From positions 3,642,036-3,706,035 of the forward strand of contig NC_019683.1 in NCBI RefSeq assembly GCF_000316605.1: a stretch of 64,000 nt of DNA, read 5' to 3'. Of the stretch, positions 25,420-35,688 are shown piece after piece. The notes under the pieces are model-generated. The model saw nothing but the letters and a program-made list of their open reading frames with translations. It did no database searches and was not told the DNA's origin. The DNA is from [Leptolyngbya] sp. PCC 7376 (lineage in GTDB: Bacteria > Cyanobacteriota > Cyanobacteriia > Cyanobacteriales > MRBY01). The translations under genes and the position numbers were made by a program. Position 1 is the stretch's first letter; each line of letters begins with the position of its first letter.

Positions 25420-26748
25420 TTAACGATTCTCCAAATCACTGATTTCTTTCGGAACTGCCGCGGTAAGAATATCGTTACCTTCGGAGGTAACGAGAACATC
25501 ATCCTCAATGCGAATACCAATGCCCTGCCAGCGTTCTGGAATTTCGGGCTGCCCTTCGATGGGTTTGATGTAAGGCGAGATATAAATTCCTGGTTCGACA
25601 GTGATAATATTGCCAGCTTCTAGGATTGTCCAATCGTCTTTGTCTGCGCTGAGTTTGTAAGTACCAGCATCATGGACATCTAAACCAAGCCAGTGGCCTG
25701 TTCCATGCATAAAGAATGGTTTATAGGCTTCTTTTTCGATTAATTCTTCAAGCTCCCCTTTAAGTAGTCCCAAATCGATTAAGCCTTGGGTGATCACGCA
25801 AATAGCAATCTCATGGGAAGCACGATAGGAATTTCCCGGTATAACTTCGGCGATCGCCTGTTTTTGAGCATCAAGGACAAGCTCATAGAGGATTTTCTGT
25901 TCGGGCGTAAAGGTCTTGCCGACAGGGAATGTGCGGGTAATATCGCCGTTATAGTACTTAAATGCTGCACCCGCATCAATCAGTAAAAGTTCATTGTCAT
26001 TGAGGCGATCGCCATTCTCGATGTAGTGCAACACACAGGCATTCGCGCCCCCAGCCACAATTGATGGATAGGCAAAACCCTGCGCCCCTTCCTGCAAAAA
26101 AGTATGCTCGATTTCCGCTTGCACCTGATATTCGTATCGGCCAGGTTGAGTATATTCCATCGCTCGAAGATGAGCTTGAGCTGAAATTGCCGTCGCTCGC
26201 CGCATCATTTCGATTTCCGCTGGACTTTTCACCATTCGCAATGGATTCGTGATTTGGTTGCTATCCACCAAAGCCGTTGGCCCCGTGCCGCGCTTTGAAC
26301 GGGTCGCTAATAACCACTGGTAATGACGCAGGATGGTGTTATTAAACTTCTCATCATTCCCAAAATGATAAATCAGGCGATCGCTACCCTTCGTATATTC
26401 TGGTAATTTTGCCGCAAGCTCTGTAATCGAAAACGCAATATCCGCACCATATCGCTCTTTTGCATTCTCCACCCCAGTACGATAACCAACCCAAGTTTCT
26501 TTCTCTAAATCTTTGGGCTGTACAAACAAAATAAATTGATGCTCTTCATGATGGGGAGCCAAAACCGCCACTGCTTCCGGCTCATTAAAACCCGTCAAAT
26601 AATAGAAATTACTTTCTTGCCGAAAATTATATTCCACGTCATTGTGCATTACCGCGTAGGGAGCGCTCCGGAAAATCGCTGTCCCCTGACCAATTCTCGC
26701 CATCACTTCCCGACGACGTTGCTGATATTCCTGCAATGTAATGCCCAT
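25420..26748 (-). CDS. pepP: Xaa-Pro aminopeptidase
   Basis: Removes an N-terminal residue preceding proline; a cytoplasmic enzyme with two metal ions. The 442 residues show the N-terminal AMP_N domain (EYQQRRREVMARIGQGTAIF, FYYLTGFNEPEAVAVL) and the M24 pita-bread catalytic domain. Metal ligands are visible: the two aspartates of LLIDAGAAFKYYNGDITRTF, the histidine of HGTGHWLGLDVHDAG, and the glutamates of TVEPGIYI and RIEDDVLV. Length is normal. The small membrane-protein gene follows 8 bases downstream. Confidence 0.95.
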   Translation of the reverse strand: MGITLQEYQQRRREVMARIGQGTAIFRSAPYAVMHNDVEYNFRQESNFYYLTGFNEPEAVAVLAPHHEEHQFILFVQPKDLEKETWVGYRTGVENAKERYGADIAFSITELAAKLPEYTKGSDRLIYHFGNDEKFNNTILRHYQWLLATRSKRGTGPTALVDSNQITNPLRMVKSPAEIEMMRRATAISAQAHLRAMEYTQPGRYEYQVQAEIEHTFLQEGAQGFAYPSIVAGGANACVLHYIENGDRLNDNELLLIDAGAAFKYYNGDITRTFPVGKTFTPEQKILYELVLDAQKQAIAEVIPGNSYRASHEIAICVITQGLIDLGLLKGELEELIEKEAYKPFFMHGTGHWLGLDVHDAGTYKLSADKDDWTILEAGNIITVEPGIYISPYIKPIEGQPEIPERWQGIGIRIEDDVLVTSEGNDILTAAVPKEISDLENR

Positions 26749-26885
26749 CGATTCTATTTATTGCGTAGTTTGATGTGAACTAGATGGTAGCAAAATTTTT
26801 TCGACCAAATAGTTAAACCCCCAACTTCCAGTAGAAATCAGGGGCTATACCTAAAAAATTAAGTATTAACTTTAAGGACAAAATT

Positions 26886-27917
26886 TTAGTCAGCAAAAAT
26901 ATACTTGCGAAGTTCACTTGGATCGGGCTCAGGACTACTCTCCGCATAAGTAACAGACTCATTCACCTCTGCCTGAATCTTATCGGCGATCGCCTTTAGC
27001 TCTTCAGCAGTCGCAAGCTTACGACCAAGAATGAACGACTCAAATTGCGTAATCGGATCTTTCTTTGCCCAGAACTCTTTCTCGTCTGCCGAACGAAGCT
27101 CGTCTGGATCCGCGAGGGAGTGACCACGGAAACGATAAGTCAAGGCTTCAACCAAAGTTGGGCCTTCACCAGCACGGGCACGGGCTACCGCTTTTTGCGC
27201 CACGTCACGCATCGCAAGGACATCCATACCATCCACTTCATAACCAGGCATATTAAACACGCTAGCTTTCTTATAAATTTCAGGCTGGGAAGTGGCGCGT
27301 TCATGGGCCATACCAATCGCCCACTTATTATTCTCAACCACAAAAATAATGGGAAGCTTCCAGAGCGCCGCCATATTCAAGGTCTCAAAGAATTGACCAT
27401 TGTTGGACGTGCCATCACCGAAGAAACAAGCCGTTACATTATCTGCTGACTTATCGCCCATTACTTCGCGGCGATATTTACTTTGGAGTGCTGCACCAGC
27501 CGCAACTGGAATACCTTCACCGATAAATGCATAACCACCGAGGAGCTTATGCTCTTCAGAGAACATATGCATCGAGCCGCCACGACCCTTGCTACAACCC
27601 GTTTCCTTACCGAAAAGCTCTGACATTACTTCGCGAGCCGGGACGCCAGCACTAAGGGCATGGACGTGGTCACGGTAGGTACTACAAACATAGTCTTCGC
27701 CGGGTTTCATGGTGCGAATAATGCCAGTGGAAACCGCTTCCTGTCCGTTGTAGAGGTGCACGAAGCCGAACATTTTGCCGCGATAATACATCTCAGCACA
27801 TTTGTCCTCAAACATACGACCAAGGGTCATATCTTCGTAGAGCATTAATGCTTCTTCTTTGGTGATTTTTACCGAAGAGTGATCAAATTTTGGGGCTGTC
27901 CGTTCTGTGTGCATCAT
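26886..27917 (-). CDS. pdhA: Pyruvate dehydrogenase E1 component, alpha subunit
   Basis: Forms the alpha2beta2 thiamine-diphosphate decarboxylase that feeds pyruvate into acetyl-CoA. The 343-residue protein has the cofactor-binding [20 protein letters not shown] and ending ENN, plus [33 protein letters not shown] and [16 protein letters not shown]. The start has two consecutive ATGs; either could be used. pdhB and the E2 and E3 genes are not adjacent, as is usual in cyanobacteria. The gene is divergent from ftn2 with a 277-base shared upstream region. Confidence 0.95.
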   Translation of the reverse strand: MMHTERTAPKFDHSSVKITKEEALMLYEDMTLGRMFEDKCAEMYYRGKMFGFVHLYNGQEAVSTGIIRTMKPGEDYVCSTYRDHVHALSAGVPAREVMSELFGKETGCSKGRGGSMHMFSEEHKLLGGYAFIGEGIPVAAGAALQSKYRREVMGDKSADNVTACFFGDGTSNNGQFFETLNMAALWKLPIIFVVENNKWAIGMAHERATSQPEIYKKASVFNMPGYEVDGMDVLAMRDVAQKAVARARAGEGPTLVEALTYRFRGHSLADPDELRSADEKEFWAKKDPITQFESFILGRKLATAEELKAIADKIQAEVNESVTYAESSPEPDPSELRKYIFAD

Positions 27918-28194
27918 TAAATTGGTGATTTTCTGAGTGATCGGCGCTGTGGCTCACTGCGCTGACTATAGACTGTGTGAAAACTGCAACTACAGTTTAG
28001 AATTAAACTGACTTCCAGAGAAGCCAGCAGGTGTCTGTTGTGGATTCCACATCATCTCAAGACATCCTATTTTGCTGGAATGCTATCAAGGATGCAAGGG
28101 GAAACCACGAAACAATGTTGCAACTTTTAGTGTGAAAATTCTTTGGTTAATATAACCTTAATTGACGTGACTTTTGCTGATAGGAAAGTAAACT

Positions 28195-30342
28195 GTGCGC
28201 ATTCCGCTCGACTATTACCGAATCCTTGGGGTTCCCACTAAGGCGACCACTGCCCAAATTACTCAGGCTTATCGTGATCGCGTTGCGCAATTGCCTCGTC
28301 GTGAACATAGCGATCTGGCAATTCAAGCTCGCAACAATATTATTGAGCAGTCGTACCAAGTGCTCTCTCAGACAGAAAAGCGAGCTGTCTATGACAATGA
28401 GTTTTTAAATGATACTTACCAGCTAGAGTCCCAGAGCCGTCTCCGATTACCTTTCCAGAGTAGTGAGATAGAAGCGGCGGAGGATGCTGAAACTAGTAAT
28501 CCGGCGATCGCCATTGAGCAAACAGATTTTCTTGGTGGGATTTTATTGCTTCTGGAACTCGGGGAATATGAGCTGGTTTTAAAGCTTGTGCCTCCCTATT
28601 TGAAATCCAAAAGCAATCTCGTTAAGCAAGATTTGTTTGGATCGGCAGAAGTTGTTACTAGCGAATTGATTCTCTGTTTGGCGTTGGCGTATCTCGAACT
28701 GAGTCGTGAACAGTGGCAACAAGGTCGTTATGAAGCAGCGGCAGAATCTGGCTTAGCAGGTCAAAAGCTATTAATTGATGCGGGTATTTTCCCAAGCTTG
28801 CGAGGAGAGATCCAAGGAGATCTGGATCGTCTCCGCCCTTACCAAGCACTGGAATTATTATCGCAACCAGAATCTGAAACGGCCTTACGCACCAAGGGAT
28901 TGCAGTTATTGCAAGCGATGCTTGATGCACGTGGTGGCATCGATGGCGCTGGAGATGATCAGTCCGGCCTCAGTATGGATGATTTTCTGCGGTTTATTCA
29001 GCAGCTGCGTAGTTATCTGACAGTCAAAGAGCAGCAAGATTTATTTATCGCTGAGTCGAAGCGTCCTTCGGCTGTGTCTACTTATCTTGCGGTTTATGCG
29101 CTCCTTGCTGGTGGCTTTTCGTCACGACAACCAGAATCAATTATCAAGGCCAAGGAAAAATTATTACGTCTCGGCAAACGTCAGGATGTCCATTTAGAGC
29201 AGGCGATTTGTGCGTTGCTTTTGGGCCAGACTGAGGAAGCAAATCAAGCGCTAGAACTGAGTCAGGAATATGAGGCGATCGCCTATATTCGTGATAACTC
29301 AAAAGATGCCCCTGATTTATTACCAGGACTTTGTCTCTACGGCGAAAAATGGCTCAAAACTGAAGTGTTCTCCCACTTCCGAGATCTCAGCAGCGAATCG
29401 GTATCTTTGACTGAGTATTTTGCGGATGATCAAGTTCAGCAATATCTTGAGCAACTACCTGCAGAAAGTGGCGCTCAAGATTGGTCAATCGTTGCCAGTG
29501 AATCTGCGAAACCTACTGGACAAACTCGTTTAGAGCCCGTTGCTGATTTATCGGTGAGCAGACCATCTAAAGTTAGTAAACCAGAGGAAACGGCTCCAAC
29601 AACAAGCGCTACAGCAACGTCGAAAGTAACACCTATTTCTCGACCGAGTTCGGCACCTATAACACCTCGAACTCAGACTGCAACCCCGGCTCAAACTGCA
29701 AAGATAAAGAAACCGAAAAAGCGCAAATCTAATCGCAATTTGAAGCGTAAGCCTTTTCCTTTCAAGGGCATTGCGATCCTTGTCGGTGGTCTTGTTGCAC
29801 TAATTTTGGTGGTGAAGGCGATCGCCTCTTTAGTTGGTGGCGGTAATACCATCAAAGATCCATTGCAAGTCTCTGTGACTGGTGAGCCTCCGATTCCAAT
29901 TCCGATTATTGAAGAAGTTGCCACAGAGGCGCCGTTAAGTAAGGTGCCTGAAGGGGAATTTGATGCGGCGATCGCCGAACGTCTTATTCAAACATGGCTT
30001 GATGGCAAAGCCCTTGCCTTTGGTGAAAGCCACGACACTTCGAGTTTGCCAGAAATTTTGGCAGAGCCTTTACTCTCTCGTTGGGTAAATGGTGCGAGGG
30101 ATGTGGAAGCTGTAGGCAACTATCGCGAGTATGAGCATGAGCTGAGTATTTCTGAAGTGAGTTTTGACCCAGAAAGTCCTGATGTGGCCAATGTCGTTGC
30201 AGAAGTCACTGAAAATGCAAAGTATTATTTGCCAGGCGGAGAACTAGATTCAGGACGTTCCTACGATTCTCAGTTGACGGTGCGCTATGGTCTCATTCGT
30301 CAGGGTGAGCAGTGGTTTATCCAGTCCTCAGCTGTTCTCTAA
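28195..30342 (+). CDS. ftn2: Cell-division protein Ftn2/ZipN (ARC6 homologue)
   Basis: The cyanobacterial/plastid divisome organiser that anchors FtsZ at the membrane. The start is a GTG giving MRIPLDYYRILGVPTKATTA. Residues 6-70 are a J-like domain lacking the HPD motif, as in ARC6. The long helical middle (about 80-450) is followed by a T/P/S-rich linker and a basic stretch. One transmembrane segment lies at about 523-547 (FKGIAILVGGLVALILVV), and the C-terminal 130 residues are the IMS domain (AAIAERLIQTWLDGKALAFG, YLPGGELDSGRSYDSQLTVR). Length 715 is in family range. A DUF2227 gene follows after 3 bases, implying co-transcription. Confidence 0.93.
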   Translation: MRIPLDYYRILGVPTKATTAQITQAYRDRVAQLPRREHSDLAIQARNNIIEQSYQVLSQTEKRAVYDNEFLNDTYQLESQSRLRLPFQSSEIEAAEDAETSNPAIAIEQTDFLGGILLLLELGEYELVLKLVPPYLKSKSNLVKQDLFGSAEVVTSELILCLALAYLELSREQWQQGRYEAAAESGLAGQKLLIDAGIFPSLRGEIQGDLDRLRPYQALELLSQPESETALRTKGLQLLQAMLDARGGIDGAGDDQSGLSMDDFLRFIQQLRSYLTVKEQQDLFIAESKRPSAVSTYLAVYALLAGGFSSRQPESIIKAKEKLLRLGKRQDVHLEQAICALLLGQTEEANQALELSQEYEAIAYIRDNSKDAPDLLPGLCLYGEKWLKTEVFSHFRDLSSESVSLTEYFADDQVQQYLEQLPAESGAQDWSIVASESAKPTGQTRLEPVADLSVSRPSKVSKPEETAPTTSATATSKVTPISRPSSAPITPRTQTATPAQTAKIKKPKKRKSNRNLKRKPFPFKGIAILVGGLVALILVVKAIASLVGGGNTIKDPLQVSVTGEPPIPIPIIEEVATEAPLSKVPEGEFDAAIAERLIQTWLDGKALAFGESHDTSSLPEILAEPLLSRWVNGARDVEAVGNYREYEHELSISEVSFDPESPDVANVVAEVTENAKYYLPGGELDSGRSYDSQLTVRYGLIRQGEQWFIQSSAVL

Positions 30343-30345
30343 TCG

Positions 30346-30945
30346 ATGCCTTCTGGCCGTACCCATGACCGCATAACACTGTGGGGATTACCCTGGGTTG
30401 TGGCGATCGCCTACATCCTTACCCGCAATGGCGAACTAACATTAATCGTGGGTTTAGCCTATTTATTTAGCGGCTTAATGTTTGGCCCGGATCTTGATAT
30501 TCACTCGGTGCAATTTAAGCGTTGGGGGATGTTCCGCTGGATTTGGCTGCCTTATCAAAAAACCCTCAGTCACCGCTCTAGTCTTTCCCATGGATTTTTA
30601 GTGGGAACGACATTACGTGTTCTTTATTTTTCAATCTTTCTTTTAGTTGTCGGAATTATTGGTGTGGCGATCGCCCAGGGTGTGTGGGGATTTGATTGGA
30701 ATTGGCGATCATTTTTTGTGGTTGGTGGACAGCAAGTTCAGCAAAATTATTGGGCAGAAGTTTTAGCCTTATTTGCCGGACTCGAAACAGGAGCAATGAG
30801 CCATTCAGTCAGTGATTGGACCGGATCCACTATTAAACGCTTTAAGAAAAAAGGATTGGCAGGAATTTTCGAGCAGAAAAAAACCAAACGTAAATCATCA
30901 CGTCGTCGCAGAGCTTCATCCTCTCGAAAACGGAGTCGGAAATAA
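30346..30945 (+). CDS. DUF2227 putative metal-binding membrane protein
   Basis: A 199-residue protein typical of a conserved cyanobacterial family annotated as metal-binding. Conserved histidines and aspartates are GRTHDRITLWGLP, FGPDLDIHS and LSHRSSLSHGFL, in an arrangement like membrane metal-dependent hydrolases of the YdjM group. There are three hydrophobic segments (about 10-50, 80-110 and 130-150). The last 35 residues are very basic (KKTKRKSSRRRRASSSRKRS). It begins 3 bases after ftn2 and its stop overlaps the next start (TAATG), so the three genes form a tight operon. The substrate is unknown. Confidence 0.8.
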   Translation: MPSGRTHDRITLWGLPWVVAIAYILTRNGELTLIVGLAYLFSGLMFGPDLDIHSVQFKRWGMFRWIWLPYQKTLSHRSSLSHGFLVGTTLRVLYFSIFLLVVGIIGVAIAQGVWGFDWNWRSFFVVGGQQVQQNYWAEVLALFAGLETGAMSHSVSDWTGSTIKRFKKKGLAGIFEQKKTKRKSSRRRRASSSRKRSRK

Positions 30946-31415
30946 TGGTTGATCGCGTTATCTCTTGGACTGAATATCACCAAACGATTGAGAAGCTGGC
31001 TGAACAAATCCAAACTTCAGGTTGGGAATTTAATCAAATTTTGTGCCTTGCAAAAGGAGGATTAAGAGTTGGCGATATTTTGGCTCGAATTTTTGATCAA
31101 CCCCTCGCCATTCTGAATGTCAGTAGCTATGGCGGCAACGACAATCGACAACAGAGTCAAATTCGTTTTGCAGAACATCTCACAAATTTTGGAGAATTGG
31201 GCGATCGTCTCCTCTTAGTGGATGACCTTGTGGATACGGGGGTGAGCCTCGAAAGAACCTTGGATTGGCTGCAAAATTATGCGCCTCATCTCATCGAAAT
31301 CCGTACCGCAGTCCTCTGGTATAAGGCTAGATCTCACGCTAAACCCGACTATTTTGTGGAATATCTAGAACATAATCCGTGGATTCAGCAGCCCTTCGAA
31401 CATTATGAAAAGTGA
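30945..31415 (+). CDS. Type I phosphoribosyltransferase
   Basis: A 156-residue enzyme with the PRPP-binding loop LLLVDDLVDTGVSLERTLDW and an upstream ILCLAKGGLRVGDILARIFD. The closest recognisable group is xanthine/guanine-type phosphoribosyltransferase (Gpt-like), which salvages purine bases to nucleotides; the exact base is not determinable. The start ATG overlaps the stop of the preceding gene in TAATG, suggesting translational coupling. A further small frame begins inside its 3' end at 31405. Confidence 0.82.
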   Translation: MVDRVISWTEYHQTIEKLAEQIQTSGWEFNQILCLAKGGLRVGDILARIFDQPLAILNVSSYGGNDNRQQSQIRFAEHLTNFGELGDRLLLVDDLVDTGVSLERTLDWLQNYAPHLIEIRTAVLWYKARSHAKPDYFVEYLEHNPWIQQPFEHYEK

Positions 31416-31527
31416 CTGTGAAAATTTATTTTGTTCCATTAGAGATAATGGCGATCTCCTCATTGAATTAAAAGGCGATAGAATCTCGCAAAATATTCCA
31501 GAATGGATAGAGAGACATGATGATTAG
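31405..31527 (+). CDS. Possible 40-residue protein overlapping the phosphoribosyltransferase end
   Basis: The frame begins at the ATG in CATTATGAAAAG, eight bases before the stop codon of the previous gene. It encodes MKSDCENLFCSIRDNGDLLI, then ELKGDRISQNIPEW and IERHDD. The composition looks protein-like (acidic, balanced). The overlap would allow coupled translation. No family is recognised and there is no conservation information, so this remains tentative. Confidence 0.4.
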   Translation: MKSDCENLFCSIRDNGDLLIELKGDRISQNIPEWIERHDD

Positions 31528-31647
31528 AGAGAAACGTAACTTTTCTTAAAAAAATGAGGGCAATCGCAGCAGGCTGAATTCCTTGTGAGACAATAGGCGA
31601 AGCTATTAAACTAAACTAAGAATCAACTAATTTAAAATACCAATCAT

Positions 31648-32133
31648 ATGAGCGTCGTTAGTCAAGTTATCTTAAAAGCCGATGACGAACTCCGCTATCC
31701 CAGCAGCGGTGAGCTGACCGGCATGGAGAGTTTTCTCGCAACAGGTGCAATCCGCATCCGGATCGCTGAAGCATTAGCAGACAGCGAGAAAAAAATCGTT
31801 GATGAAGCCCAGAAAAAATTATTTGCGATTCACCCCGAATATCGTGCTGCTGGTGGGAATGCCTCCACAACTAAGCGGTATAACCAATGTCTTCGGGACT
31901 ATGGTTGGTACTTGCGCCTTGTAACCTATGGTGTGCTTGCTGGCGATAAAGATCCCATCGAAAATATTGGTTTAATTGGCGTTAAAGAAATGTACAACGC
32001 TCTCGATGTACCTGTTACAGGGATGATTGATGCGATCCGTTGTCTGAAGGAAGCAGCTCTTGGCGTTCTCGATCTCGAAGAAGCTAGCATTGCGGCACCT
32101 TACTTTGACTTTATTACTCAGTCCATGTCGTAA
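31648..32133 (+). CDS. apcD: Allophycocyanin alpha-B subunit
   Basis: ApcD is a terminal energy emitter in the phycobilisome core, passing light energy to photosystem I and taking part in state transitions. The 161-residue globin-like phycobiliprotein starts [20 protein letters not shown]. It carries the chromophore-binding C81 in [19 protein letters not shown] and ends [10 protein letters not shown]. Relative to the ordinary alpha subunit ApcA, the ADDELRYP start and LRLVTYG are characteristic. It stands alone, as apcD usually does. A good terminator follows at 32166. Confidence 0.93.
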   Translation: MSVVSQVILKADDELRYPSSGELTGMESFLATGAIRIRIAEALADSEKKIVDEAQKKLFAIHPEYRAAGGNASTTKRYNQCLRDYGWYLRLVTYGVLAGDKDPIENIGLIGVKEMYNALDVPVTGMIDAIRCLKEAALGVLDLEEASIAAPYFDFITQSMS

Positions 32134-32165
32134 TTTTGTCTACACAATTTAAAACGAACAATCCG

Positions 32166-32199
32166 ATCGGGTGCTTGATGTTTAGGCGACCCGATTTTT
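32166..32199 (+). terminator. Terminator after apcD
   Basis: ATCGGGT (32166-32172) pairs with ACCCGAT (32189-32195), and the sequence ends in five T. It lies 33 bases past the stop. Confidence 0.8.
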
Positions 32200-32302
32200 G
32201 TTTGGACAGTAATTGTTCGGTAGATGCAAATAGTGGGCGATCTCCAAATTTTCACTCCCATCCTGCTACAAGTCCTAGGTTTTTTGAGCGACCGAATCGC
32301 TT

Positions 32303-35044
32303 TTAATGGATTATTGTTTTTGTGAGTTCTTTAGATGAAGTTCGCTGTCGCTGCGGTAAGGGTTGTGGTCTTGCAATGCCATAACCTTGGGCGTAATCAA
32401 CTCCAATTTCCTGTAGTTTTTCAATCGTGGCCTCATCTTCCACAAACTCTGCAATGGTTTGAATATTAACCGCCTTTGCCACTTGATTGAGAGCCGTAAC
32501 AATAATTTCATTCATCGAATTTTGGCATAGCTCTCGAATAAATAGGCCATCAATTTTCAAGAAATCAACGGGTAATGTTTGCAAATAGCCAAAGGAAGAC
32601 ATGCCACTCCCGAAGTCATCTAGGGCAAAGCGGCATCCTAGATCTTTGATCGCACGAATAATTTTGATTGCTCGATGTAAATTGGCGATCGCCACTGTTT
32701 CTGTAATCTCAAAGCAAATCACCTCTGGTGGAACGTGATATTGCCTGAACTGTTCTTCGAGGAAAGGTAAAAACTCGGGATCATTTAAACTATCAGCTGA
32801 CAAATTTAGACTATAAAAACTCTGTTTTGAGACATTTTCAGAGGAGTACTTATTCCACATTTCCTGTAGATAAATATGTTGCGACTCAAGAAAATGTGAG
32901 ATGACCCAACGATCAATTTTGGTCATTAATTGATAGCGTTCTGCAATGGGTAAAAAGCTACCAGGCGATAAGATCTTGCCATCCTCAGTCCGTAAACGAA
33001 TTAAGATTTCAAAGTGTTCATGAGCTATATCATCGACAACAAGACTGCTGATTTTTTGCTGATACAAACAAAAATGATTTTTTTCTAAGGCATGATTAAT
33101 TCTTGCCAGCCAGTTCATCTCACGATTTTGGCCATCAAGATGACTTTCATTATTATCAACCGTATAAATTTGATTGCGTCCCTGATTTTTTGCACCATAA
33201 CAAGCCGCATCGGCAGCTTTCATCACAATCAGAGGCTCATCTTCATTTGGCGAATAGGGAACAACACCAATGCTTACCCCTAATGAAAATTGATGTTGTC
33301 CCCAAATAAAACGATACTTTTGCATCATGGTGAGAATTTTCTCGGCTACAATCATCGCATTTGTAACAGGACAATATTTGAGAATAATGCCGAACTCATC
33401 TCCTCCTAAACGAGCCAGTGTATCACCTGCTCTAATTTCTTCTTTCATGCGTTGAGAAATCTGTTTCAGTAATGCATCACCAGCATCATGACCACAGGTA
33501 TCGTTGACGATTTTAAACCGATCTAAATCAAGATATAAGATCGAATGCATCGTATTGGGATCATCATGAGTCTGTCGTAAACTTTCGAGTTGAGATTGAA
33601 ATTCTCGACGATTAGCTAACTTCGTTAATGGATCATGGGAAGCTTGCCAAAAAAGCTCTTTTGTTGCATCTAGCAAAGCCGTCATATCGCGAAAAACAAC
33701 GACAATCCCTAGAACTTCCTTGTCCTCAGAAAGGATTGGCGCATGGGAAATATCAAAAACTTTAGCCTCATTACCATAGTTTTTTAACGTTAACCAACAG
33801 GATTCTTGGGACTTTGATAAATGCCATTGTTTCTTTTCATCTTCTTGTGGATCGTTGAAAATTTCATCGAGAGTCTTGCCTCGGATTTGTGTAGCAGGAC
33901 AGCTAAGCAAAGCTTCTGCAGCTAAATTTGCGGAGGTAATAATACCTTCTTGATTCGTCGTGATGACGCCATCACCGATAGAGCGCAGAGTAAAGGAGAG
34001 AAGCTGTGTCTCTTCAGCAAGTTGCTCTTTGATTTTCACTTGCTGAATACGATTTTCTGCAAGGCTTTCCACCATTTGATTAAAGGCCAAACTTAGATTT
34101 GCAACACCATCATTCAGGGCGATCGCCTTATCCAGCTCTTGTTCTGTGAGACGTTCACTTAACCAATCATCTTTATCGGCTTGGGCATTACGACTAATCC
34201 ATAAGGATTTTTGAGTGATTTTTTCTAGAGAATGAGAAAACCGTCGCATTGTTAACAGCATTAATCCAGAGCCAAAAGCTAAGGTTATGACGAGTAATGA
34301 TAGGTCATAAACCTTCAGTTGCTCCTGCTCTTTTAAAGTAAAGGCAAGGGATGTTTCAATATCTTTCTCAAGACCTTGCTGAATTTGTTTGAGAATAGCA
34401 ATGCTCCGGTTAATAGAATTATCAATCTCTTCTAACGTCGAAATTGTAGGCGTGTGTATTTTTGAATTATCAGATTTAAAAATATTGAAGTTCTCGACTT
34501 CACTATATTGATTATTTAGTTTCAAACTATATTTCTGCTGAATATAGTTCTCAAACATTTGCATAGATTTATGATGAGCTTCATAAAATTGATCAAATAA
34601 TATAGTTAGCGTCTCGTGTTCTGTTAGCTTATGTTTAGAGAGAAAATTCAAATCTCTCTTAAAGTCTGCTGAGTGAAATAATGCTAATTCTTTTCCTTTG
34701 TTAAACGTAGCCTTTATTTTTTCATGCCTGTTACTTATATCTGGAAGGAAGTTTTTGACAAAAGCCATTTCTTTATTCTTTTGGCTTGGCAGTTCTTTGA
34801 TTATAAAATCAATATCCGTTGCATGATTTTCACTCTGAATAGCTAGTTCTGAGACTGTCTCTAGCAATGGCAATTCCAACTCAATTGATTTGATGGCTAT
34901 CTTGTTTATATAACGGAAATCAAACCAATACTTAATATAAATTGCCAACAACAAACAAACAAATACACTTAATATCCCTGCTAGCTTATAAGGATTTTTT
35001 GGATTTATCCAAGCTTTTATTTTCTGGAATATGACATCAGTCAT
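32303..35044 (-). CDS. Membrane-bound PAS-GGDEF-EAL cyclic-di-GMP enzyme
   Basis: A 913-residue sensor. Transmembrane helix 1 lies at 23-40 and helix 2 at 247-266, with a periplasmic helical sensor domain between them. A HAMP-like linker (about 267-325), PAS domain (about 345-460), GGDEF domain (about 465-630) and EAL domain (about 650-890) follow. The cyclase site is intact (RLGGDEF, 545-551), and RAGD five residues before it is a product-inhibition I-site. The EAL motif reads EIL at 679-681, with FEITETVAIAN, ALDDFGSGMSSFGYL and LKIDGLFI all conserved, so phosphodiesterase activity is plausible. It probably adjusts cyclic-di-GMP in response to an external cue, affecting motility or biofilm. 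No partner gene is adjacent. Confidence 0.92.
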   Translation of the reverse strand: MTDVIFQKIKAWINPKNPYKLAGILSVFVCLLLAIYIKYWFDFRYINKIAIKSIELELPLLETVSELAIQSENHATDIDFIIKELPSQKNKEMAFVKNFLPDISNRHEKIKATFNKGKELALFHSADFKRDLNFLSKHKLTEHETLTILFDQFYEAHHKSMQMFENYIQQKYSLKLNNQYSEVENFNIFKSDNSKIHTPTISTLEEIDNSINRSIAILKQIQQGLEKDIETSLAFTLKEQEQLKVYDLSLLVITLAFGSGLMLLTMRRFSHSLEKITQKSLWISRNAQADKDDWLSERLTEQELDKAIALNDGVANLSLAFNQMVESLAENRIQQVKIKEQLAEETQLLSFTLRSIGDGVITTNQEGIITSANLAAEALLSCPATQIRGKTLDEIFNDPQEDEKKQWHLSKSQESCWLTLKNYGNEAKVFDISHAPILSEDKEVLGIVVVFRDMTALLDATKELFWQASHDPLTKLANRREFQSQLESLRQTHDDPNTMHSILYLDLDRFKIVNDTCGHDAGDALLKQISQRMKEEIRAGDTLARLGGDEFGIILKYCPVTNAMIVAEKILTMMQKYRFIWGQHQFSLGVSIGVVPYSPNEDEPLIVMKAADAACYGAKNQGRNQIYTVDNNESHLDGQNREMNWLARINHALEKNHFCLYQQKISSLVVDDIAHEHFEILIRLRTEDGKILSPGSFLPIAERYQLMTKIDRWVISHFLESQHIYLQEMWNKYSSENVSKQSFYSLNLSADSLNDPEFLPFLEEQFRQYHVPPEVICFEITETVAIANLHRAIKIIRAIKDLGCRFALDDFGSGMSSFGYLQTLPVDFLKIDGLFIRELCQNSMNEIIVTALNQVAKAVNIQTIAEFVEDEATIEKLQEIGVDYAQGYGIARPQPLPQRQRTSSKELTKTIIH

Positions 35045-35688
35045 GGTATTTTCTCTGGATCCATATGGGGTCTATAACAGAATTGAATTTAGATATTCAG
35101 TTTTAAAGAATACGGTTTTATAATTCCTTTGTATTTCCCTTTTTCAAGCTTAGCAGATCACTTTATTGATTGCATAGGTTAACCTCTACATTTTTGTCAT
35201 CAAGATATCTTTTAATCTTGTTTAAAGATTATTGCTATTGTTTGCAAATACAACTATTAGATAAATGATTACTACATGAAAATAATAAAAACAAGGGTAT
35301 ATCATTATTTTTTTGATGCCTATATCCCGCATTATTCTGGTTGACATAAGAATCATATTAAGCAGGTTGTTAGGTTTGTTACTGTAAAAAATATGGCTAA
35401 GGGTTAGAGTTGGATAAAATTTGCCTTATTTAAAGGGGCAGTCAATCTTTGTGTTCATATTGCTCAGTGCTCTATTTATTTTCTGTCTGGTAAAAACTGC
35501 GAAGGACTTAATTAACCAATAGTGATGTACTAATCGATTGACGTCTAGTAGTGGCAATCTCCTTGAAGTGCCAAAGTTTTTGGTAGAGTCAAGCTGGTAT
35601 TCACGGATGAATCTCAATTTTGGGGCTGTTCCTATCTTTCTCTATAATTGCTGGAGCGAAATTTTATAGAGGCTTTTGGGCGATCGCC
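35045..35688. other. AT-rich intergenic region
   Basis: About 640 bases between divergent genes. It is markedly AT-rich with many homopolymer runs. It should contain the promoter of the GGDEF/EAL gene on the left and of the small membrane protein on the right. No tRNA-like, repeat or strong promoter consensus was recognised. Confidence 0.5.
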
